From Bacillota bacterium (GTDB lineage Bacteria; Bacillota; Clostridia; Christensenellales; QALW01): a stretch of DNA of 37,566 nucleotides. The position numbers were made by a program, and so were the translations under genes. This document shows positions 28,278 through 37,566 of this stretch, piece by piece. The notes under the pieces are model-generated. The model saw only the letters and a program-made list of their open reading frames with translations, did no database searches and was not told the DNA's origin. Numbering within the stretch: position 1 is the first letter of the stretch; every line of letters begins with the position of its first letter. The DNA is taken from positions 1 through 37,566 of the forward strand of contig JAQXIQ010000017.1 of assembly GCA_029007865.1 (NCBI GenBank), written 5' to 3'.

Positions 28278-28760
28278 TCAGGCCTTGTACTTAGCCAGTA
28301 TGCCCGGTATGTCGGACGGAACAAGACGCCCGTAAACGTCGTCGTTTATCATCATCACCGGTGCAAGTCCGCAGCAGCCCAGGCAGCGGGTGTCCTGAAT
28401 TGTAAACACACCGTCCTTGGTGGTCTTCCCTTTGGTAACTCCGAGCTCCTTTTCAACCTCCTCCAGCACCGCAGCAGCGCCTTTAACATAGCAGGCTGTA
28501 CCGGTGCACACACCGATTACATACTCACCCTTGGGCTCCAGCGAAAACTGTGCATAGAAGGTGGCCACTCCGTATACCTCGCTAACCGATATTCCCAGCG
28601 CGTCGGCGATAACGGACTGCGTTTCCAGGGAAAGATAGCCGAAAAGCTCCTGTGCCTTCTGCATGATGGGCATAAGCGGGCCCTTATCATTTTTGTGAAG
28701 GTCAATAAAGCTTTGCAGTTCCCTGAGCTTTTGCTCCTTCTGCTCTTTGGATAGTGACAT
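28278..28760 (-). CDS. hydC: NuoE-like hydrogenase subunit (HydC/HndA)
   Basis: EVYGVATFYAQF, CTGTACYVKGA, DTRCLGCCGLAPVM. RBS GGAGG 7 nt before ATG 28760 (ORF runs to 28775). Confidence 0.94.
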   Translation of the reverse strand: MSLSKEQKEQKLRELQSFIDLHKNDKGPLMPIMQKAQELFGYLSLETQSVIADALGISVSEVYGVATFYAQFSLEPKGEYVIGVCTGTACYVKGAAAVLEEVEKELGVTKGKTTKDGVFTIQDTRCLGCCGLAPVMMINDDVYGRLVPSDIPGILAKYKA

Positions 28761-28855
28761 TTGCGTTCCTCCCATATAAAAAATAAAATTACCTGTTTAT
28801 TTACGCATGCCGGGGCTTGCGGCAAGCAAGCACCGCATGACGGCACGCCTTTGAA

Positions 28856-28953
28856 ATTATATCATAAACGGACATGAAATGCACGAATTTTTAAGCAAAA
28901 GCGCCATATTTTTGCGCAAAACGGCACTTTTGGCCATGCCGCCGGATTTCATG
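28856..28953 (-). promoter_or_regulatory. Hydrogenase operon promoter region with nested dyads
   Basis: Minus-strand TATAAT (28856-28861), weak -35; CATGAAAT(28873-28880)/ATTTCATG(28946-28953) flank palindrome TTTTGCGCAAAA (28910-28921). Confidence 0.5.
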
Positions 28954-29363
28954 TACTATTATATCATTCCGCGGCACTAAAATCAATATCAAAAAAGGTT
29001 TTTGATGCTTTTTTGTCCGGTGCGGGCTCAGAATACATACCCGGGCTTACCCGCATAAGCCGGGCAGACTGTTACACTTGATTTTCTTTGGGTTCGCTAA
29101 TATAATATTAAAAAAGCGCATGCAAGATGTCCGCGTTCCGATGCAAAGCGCAAATATATCCCGCCCCCGCAATCCGCGCCGCGCAGCAGTCCGTTTCCGC
29201 GGCGCAGCCGGCAAGCCCGGGCAAATTCGCCTGTCCCGGCGTCCTGCACACGATATTACATATTCTGTTCCGTCGGCAGGCACGGTGACGCAGGTCAAAA
29301 CACGGCTGCCGCCCGTATAGCGGCAAGGCGCACAGACAAGGCGCCGGAAAGGTAGGCTGCAAA

Positions 29364-30209
29364 ATGAAATTCCGATATCTCGGCACTGCCGCCGCAGAGG
29401 GAATTCCCTCCGTATACTGTGATTGTCCCGTATGCCAAAACGCACGCCAAAACGGCGGAAAAGACGTTCGCACCCGTTCCGGGGCGGTAATAGACGAAAC
29501 CCTGCTTATTGATTATCCGCCCGACATCTATATGCAGTGCCTGAACGGCCTGCTGGATGCGCGCCTTATCCGCAGCGTGCTCATTACCCATGCCCACGCC
29601 GACCACTGCGATATGTACGAGCTCATGTTCCGTTCCGATCCTTACTTCTGTCTGCCCTCCTGCGAATATACTCTGCATATTTACGGCAACGCCGCAGCCC
29701 GACACCGCTTTGACGAAGCCTGCCGTGAAACTCCCATAAACCATACCGAATTTCACATTATAAACCCATACAGCCCTTTCCCTGTCCAGGGCTTTACCGT
29801 TACGGCGCTGCCCGCCAACCACGCATACGAACAGGCCGCATTCATTTTTCTGCTGGAAAAGGACGGCAAGCGCATCCTGTATGCCAATGATACCGGGTAT
29901 TTTTTGCCCGAAACGATGGAATATCTGAAGGGAAAGCACTGTGATTTTATCTCTTTTGACTGTACCATGAGCCTTGCAGTCCCCGATGCCGGTTACGGGC
30001 ACATGGGCATCGACTGCGTTGCCCGGCTCAAGGACGACCTCATAGCCCAGGGCACCGCAGGGCCGGATACTCTGTGCGTGTGCAACCATTTTTCCCACAA
30101 CGGGCTCAATATGGGCGGCAAGCAGCTCCGCACCCACAGCGACCTCCGCGCTCAGGCGCAAAAGCGGGGTCTGGATGTGGCCTTTGACGGCATGGAGATC
30201 GTTTTATGA
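29364..30209 (+). CDS. MBL-fold metallohydrolase (PhnP-like)
   Basis: MKFRYLGTAAAEGIPS, CDCPVCQNAR, ITHAHADHCD, YANDTGY, DCTM, GHMGI. Confidence 0.9.
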   Translation: MKFRYLGTAAAEGIPSVYCDCPVCQNARQNGGKDVRTRSGAVIDETLLIDYPPDIYMQCLNGLLDARLIRSVLITHAHADHCDMYELMFRSDPYFCLPSCEYTLHIYGNAAARHRFDEACRETPINHTEFHIINPYSPFPVQGFTVTALPANHAYEQAAFIFLLEKDGKRILYANDTGYFLPETMEYLKGKHCDFISFDCTMSLAVPDAGYGHMGIDCVARLKDDLIAQGTAGPDTLCVCNHFSHNGLNMGGKQLRTHSDLRAQAQKRGLDVAFDGMEIVL

Positions 30210-30297
30210 CTTTTGCATCGCAACGGTAAATGCTTATTGCGGCATTATTCCTGCCGGAAGCGCAGTCTGCGACTTATGCTTACAGTTCTGACCGGGA

Positions 30298-30334
30298 AAC
30301 CGGCTTACAGGTACTGTAACCGGCTTACAGGTAC
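30298..30334. repeat. Tandem 17-bp direct repeat, period 20 bp
   Basis: AACCGGCTTACAGGTAC at 30298-30314 and 30318-30334. Confidence 0.85.
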
Positions 30335-30367
30335 CGGAAAGCCGGAAAGCTAATATTATACTGCATA

Positions 30368-30437
30368 AAAAGACCGCCCTGCACCGTATACATCTGCAAA
30401 AACTGCGGATACATACCATTGTTCAGAGCGGTCTTTT
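30368..30437. terminator. Long bidirectional terminator between convergent MBL and PFOR genes
   Basis: AAAAGACCGC (30368-30377)/GCGGTCTTTT (30428-30437) with an inner imperfect stem. Confidence 0.7.
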
Positions 30438-30453
30438 GATGTTTATTTAAGTG

Positions 30454-33969
<3,516 letters not shown>

Positions 33970-34074
33970 TTAATATGACCTCCTAAAAAAGAATATGTTG
34001 TAAAACGCACGCTTGGCGCGTTAAACTGCAGGTTATTCGGCACCGGGCAAATGTCCCTGTGCCGCCGACTCTAT

Positions 34075-34103
34075 ATTATATAGTGCGGAACGCTAAATGT
34101 CAA
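34075..34103 (-). promoter_or_regulatory. Consensus sigma-70 type promoter for nifJ
   Basis: Minus strand TTGACA (34098-34103), 17 bp, TATAAT (34075-34080). Confidence 0.85.
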
Positions 34104-34208
34104 GATATTAACCTTAGCGGCGACCTTAATCAAGTGTCAATAAATGGACTGTGATATCAAAATGCCATGTTCCGCTATACTTTTGTGTCACCGGTTCCCC
34201 TTTAGCTG

Positions 34209-34241
34209 TTAACCAAAAAATAAGCAGATATATTTGGTTAA
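34209..34241. repeat. Inverted repeat TTAACCAAA-N15-TTTGGTTAA
   Basis: 9-bp perfect arms. Confidence 0.75.
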
Positions 34242-34274
34242 TAGCACCTTATTTCTCCTTCGGTTTCATTAAAA

Positions 34275-34299
34275 GCCGGCGAAAAATGCAGTCGCCGGC
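34275..34299. repeat. Hairpin GCCGGCGA-N9-TCGCCGGC
   Basis: 8-bp stem; minus strand followed by TTTTAAT (terminator-like). Confidence 0.65.
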
Positions 34300-34362
34300 A
34301 TTATCTGCACCCGAAGATAATTCGGGCACGAAAAATACTATCAGGCATTTACATAAAACCTC

Positions 34363-34409
34363 TTGACATCACTAGACTATTATGATAGTATAGACTATAG
34401 AAATAGTCT
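34363..34409 (+). promoter_or_regulatory. Promoter with repeated TAGACTAT operator-like sites
   Basis: TTGACA (34363-34368), 17 bp, TAGTAT (34386-34391); TAGACTAT at 34373-34380 and 34391-34398, inverse ATAGTCT at 34403-34409. Confidence 0.6.
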
Positions 34410-34599
34410 GAAGGTTCGATATGGAGTAAAAACCGTTTGCAGAGAAGTCAAGATTATTATTTGCAGAATACTGTTTAAAGAAAGGGGGATCTCAACTTAA
34501 TAAATATAAATATTAAAAGGGGGGATTAAAGATAAAACCGTAATTGCGCAATCGGCTACAGCACAAAAGAACACATAATAAATGAGGAGGACTATCACG

Positions 34600-34632
34600 A
34601 TGAAAAAGAAATTATTCACGGCTGTGCAGTAA
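34600..34632 (+). other. 10-codon ORF (MKKKLFTAVQ*) with a good RBS: leader peptide or truncated gene
   Basis: GAGGAGG (34584-34590), ATG 34600, stop TAA 34630; first 12 nt identical to the gene at 34738. Confidence 0.5.
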
Positions 34633-34737
34633 AAGACTACAATTTTATATGCTATAAGATCTGATTGTTTATAAGCTACATTTATTAGGTCAAGTACCGT
34701 ATAAAAAAATAAGTAATTAAAAAGGAGATGAATTCGT

Positions 34738-35256
34738 ATGAAAAAGAAACTTATCATTGTCGCGGCGACGGTTCTGGCGTTGACGGCAGCGGCATGGGGG
34801 ATAAGCACCGCAGTTGAAAAACCGGTTGACCCGGGCAGCGCAAGCTTTTATCAGGACTGCATTTCCAAAGCAAGTGCGGAGCAAAAAGCAGAGCTTGCAA
34901 AACTGGCAAATGACGACGGTATAGTATATAAAAGAGCCGCCCTTGAAATAATCGGTCAGATAGAAAAAGGGCATCGGCGGGTAACTGGCGCGGACGCGGA
35001 GAGCATAGAGGCCCGCGGCCTGAGCGTCCAGCAAAAAATTGCTCTTTACAACGAGATAGCAGGCGCGCCCGATATGCAGAGGGACGGCAGCGGCATGGAC
35101 ACCGTTGTTTACAACATGGATGACCGGGGCAACCGCAGGCTGGTGCTTTTGAACGGAATTGCAATATTTGAAAGCAAAAATGCCGATGGCAGCTACTCCC
35201 GCACCGATGCAAACGGGAACCCTCTGCAGCCCAAACCCTCATCTGCCTGCGAATAA
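34738..35256 (+). CDS. Exported/membrane-anchored protein of unknown function (172 aa)
   Basis: RBS AAGGAG; signal/anchor MKKKLIIVAATVLALTAAAWG; followed by a terminator. Confidence 0.75.
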   Translation: MKKKLIIVAATVLALTAAAWGISTAVEKPVDPGSASFYQDCISKASAEQKAELAKLANDDGIVYKRAALEIIGQIEKGHRRVTGADAESIEARGLSVQQKIALYNEIAGAPDMQRDGSGMDTVVYNMDDRGNRRLVLLNGIAIFESKNADGSYSRTDANGNPLQPKPSSACE

Positions 35257-35303
35257 TATCGATGAAGCCGTTTCCTGCGGCATGACAAAAAAGGCATAAA
35301 CAA

Positions 35304-35361
35304 ATCCCCTCCGCCCAAGGGTAAGCAGTTAAGCTCTCTCCGGGCGGAGGGGATGTTTTTT
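35304..35361 (+). terminator. Rho-independent terminator
   Basis: ATCCCCTCCGCCC / GGGCGGAGGGGAT 13-bp stem then T-run. Confidence 0.8.
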
Positions 35362-35408
35362 GGGGTAAACGCTGCTTTTTGGAGCTAATGTTCCGTAAGA
35401 AAACGCAC

Positions 35409-36581
35409 TCAGCGCTGCCCGGTGCGGACAAGCAGGTCGTGTATCTTCTGCGCGGGGTTGAGCAGCTCGCTTACGGAGCAGTCGTGGTTCAGAGTATCTA
35501 TGATATAGGCTATATATTTGCTCATATCCACCTCCTGATACCACGGGCGCTCCAGCAGCTCGGGGCGGCGATAGGTAAGGTTTGTGGTAAACAGCTTGTC
35601 TATCCTGCCGTCCGCATACGCCTTGTCAAAGTTGTCAAAGCCCTCAACAAACAAGCCGAACGATGCGCATATAAATATGCGGCGCGCCTTCATGGCCTTG
35701 AGCTTTGTGGCGATATCCAGCACGGAATCTCCGGAAGATATCATGTCGTCCACAATGATAACATCCTTGCCCTCGACATTGTCTCCCAGATACTGATGCG
35801 CTATTATGGGGTTGCGGCCGTTGATTATTACGGAATAGTCGCGGCGCGTATAGAACATTCCCAAATCCAGCTCCAGCACCGAGGAATAATAAATGCAGCG
35901 CCCCATGCCGCCCTCGTCAGGTGAAATGATGGTCATGTGATCCCGGTCGATCTTCAGGTCAGGTATGGTGCGGAGCATGGTCTTTATCATCTGATAGGTA
36001 GGCTGAACGTTTTCAAAGCCGCTGAGCGGTATGGCGTTCTGAACCCTGGCGTCATGCGCATCAAAGGTAATGATGTTTTCCACGCCCATGCCGGTAAGCT
36101 CCTGCAGCGCAAGCGCGCAATCCAGGGATTCGCGGCTGGAGCGCTTATGCTGCCTGCCCTCGTAAAGCATGGGCATTATAACCGTGATGCGCCTTGCCTT
36201 GCCGCCTACCGCGGCAATTATTCTTTTAAGGTCCTGATAATGGTCGTCAGGGCTCATGGGTATTTCCTTACCGTACATCTTGTATGTGCAGCCCTGATTG
36301 AATACATCGGATATCAAAAACAGATCGTAGCCTCTGACAGACTGACGGATCGTGCCCTTTGCCTCTCCGGTGCCGAACCTGGGGCACACTGCGTTGATCA
36401 GATACGAGTCGCGGACATATCCTCCGAAAGCAATATTTTGAGTATGCTCACTCTCTCTCTCTGCACGCCATGAGCTCAGATAATAGTCAATTTTCTTGCC
36501 AAGCTCCTCACAGCCGTGCATGGCGATCATGCCAAGGCTCCCCACCGGAATGGTACGAAGCAGATCAGAATTATCCGGCAT
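35409..36581 (-). CDS. prs: Ribose-phosphate pyrophosphokinase (long atypical form, 390 aa)
   Basis: MPMLYEGRQHKRSSRES, ITFDAHDARVQN, IISPDEGGMGR, VIIVDDMISSGDS. Confidence 0.9.
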   Translation of the reverse strand: MPDNSDLLRTIPVGSLGMIAMHGCEELGKKIDYYLSSWRAERESEHTQNIAFGGYVRDSYLINAVCPRFGTGEAKGTIRQSVRGYDLFLISDVFNQGCTYKMYGKEIPMSPDDHYQDLKRIIAAVGGKARRITVIMPMLYEGRQHKRSSRESLDCALALQELTGMGVENIITFDAHDARVQNAIPLSGFENVQPTYQMIKTMLRTIPDLKIDRDHMTIISPDEGGMGRCIYYSSVLELDLGMFYTRRDYSVIINGRNPIIAHQYLGDNVEGKDVIIVDDMISSGDSVLDIATKLKAMKARRIFICASFGLFVEGFDNFDKAYADGRIDKLFTTNLTYRRPELLERPWYQEVDMSKYIAYIIDTLNHDCSVSELLNPAQKIHDLLVRTGQR

Positions 36582-36617
36582 AAGCTTCCTCCCGCAAATA
36601 AAACATTTTTCGCTTTT

Positions 36618-36646
36618 ATTTTACTACAAAGCCCGCAAATTGTAAA
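36618..36646 (-). promoter_or_regulatory. Predicted prs promoter
   Basis: Minus strand TTTACA (36641-36646), 17 bp, TAAAAT (36618-36623). Confidence 0.7.
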
Positions 36647-36791
36647 CAAATCTTTAACGGTTAAAAAGATAAAACGCAAAAATCAAAACTGCCGCGCTTG
36701 TTTACAGCACGGCAGCCGCACCGCGCATGCGCATTTACTGCGGCATACGCCGAACAATACATTCTGCACCGGCAGCTTTGCGCATCAGACG

Positions 36792-37566
36792 CTACCGTCC
36801 TTCCCGACCGGAGCTTTCGGCATTGACGGTGAGCATATATACCTCGTTTTTGCTCACTCCGTTGGCCTTTGCTACCGTTTTTACCGCTTCCTTGCGCGGC
36901 ACCCCCTGCGCAAGCAGGCCGGCAAGCTGCTCCTCAAGGCTGCCCTGCGGCCCCTTGGGCTCCGCCCCTCTTATGACCAGTACATACTCGCCTCTGGGCG
37001 GATGCTGCTGCAGAAACTCCCGACTTTCTCCCAGTTTAATAACGCAGCATTCCTCATGCAGCTTGGACAGCTCTCTGCACACCGCCACCTCCCTGTAAGG
37101 ATCAACGGCGGCAAGCTCGTCCAGCGTGCGTGCCAGACGGTGCGGCGCCTCATACAGCACCGCCGTATCCCGGAGGCTCATAACATGTTTGATGCGCTCC
37201 CGGCGCGCCTTGCCCTCAGCGGGCAAAAAGCCCTCGAATACAAACCGTGCGCACGGCAGCCCGGAAAGCACCAGGGCGCATACCGCCGCATTGGCGCCGG
37301 GAAGCACCGTAACAGGCACGCCTGCCTTACGCGCCGCGCATACCAGCGTAAAGCCGGGATCGCTTATGCCCGGCATGCCTGCGTCGCTCACCACCGCTAT
37401 GCTCTGCCCCATAAGCGCGCGCTGTACCAACACCGCGGCCTGTGCCTCTTCGTTAAACTTGTGATATGACACCAACGGCTTGCGGATATCGAAATGCTGC
37501 AGCAGCACCGCGGTGTGCCTGGTATCCTCACAGGCTATGCAGTCGCATTCCTTTAGCGTCCGCAGC
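36792..37566 (-). CDS. rsmI: 16S rRNA (cytidine-2'-O)-methyltransferase RsmI, 5' end outside window
   Basis: CEDTRHTAVLL, SYHKFNE, VSDAGMPGISDPG, LPGANA, GFLP, YEAPHRL, ELSKLHEE; open to the window edge. Confidence 0.94.
   Translation of the reverse strand, partial: LRTLKECDCIACEDTRHTAVLLQHFDIRKPLVSYHKFNEEAQAAVLVQRALMGQSIAVVSDAGMPGISDPGFTLVCAARKAGVPVTVLPGANAAVCALVLSGLPCARFVFEGFLPAEGKARRERIKHVMSLRDTAVLYEAPHRLARTLDELAAVDPYREVAVCRELSKLHEECCVIKLGESREFLQQHPPRGEYVLVIRGAEPKGPQGSLEEQLAGLLAQGVPRKEAVKTVAKANGVSKNEVYMLTVNAESSGREGR

Noticed and set aside
27711-28754. 347-aa + ORF opposite hydC and the GHKL gene
   Set aside because: Antisense to two motif-supported CDSs.
29047-29473. ORFs just upstream of the MBL hydrolase on both strands
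   Set aside because: Cys/Arg-rich translations with no family signal, partly overlapping the hydrolase start.
29364-30209. Phosphonate-utilisation locus (PhnP)
   Set aside because: Only the PhnP-like MBL fold is present; no other phn genes nearby, so no pathway is inferred.
34754-35431. 225-aa - ORF overlapping the exported protein
   Set aside because: The + ORF has RBS, signal peptide, promoter and terminator; the - ORF is Cys/Arg/Pro-rich and lacks a signal.

Overview
This 37.6 kb chromosomal window looks like an anaerobic Firmicute (Clostridia-like) with a fermentative core. I identify it by family motifs only; no searches were run. The + strand carries addB-addA, a lipoprotein, two small ORFs, an Fe-S aldo/keto reductase, the phoH-pgpH-ybeY-cdd operon, an XRE regulator next to a degenerate ImmA/IrrE-like protein, a GH3 lipoprotein, a HAD-IIA phosphatase, a PhnP-like MBL hydrolase and an orphan exported protein. 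The - strand carries an alpha/beta hydrolase, a surface protein, an NlpC/P60 wall hydrolase, a metallophosphoesterase lipoprotein, an HydABC-type [FeFe] hydrogenase operon with an embedded GHKL ATPase, PFOR (nifJ), an atypical PRPP synthase and a partial rsmI. No rRNA, tRNA, CRISPR array, IS element or prophage was recognised. The most interesting signals are: (1) the XRE gene followed by an ImmA-like protein without the HEXXH motif, whose promoter is bracketed by repeated TTTGGTA/TACCAAA sites; (2) an AT-rich, dyad-dense island upstream of the orphan exported protein, with an aborted 10-codon ORF that resembles that gene's start; (3) a nested multibranch inverted-repeat element (possible structured RNA) between the HAD and hydrogenase genes; (4) the kinase-less GHKL ATPase in the hydrogenase operon, with a nested dyad upstream of that operon; (5) 31-bp-period direct repeats and a 16-bp palindrome upstream of addBA. 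None of these is proven novel.
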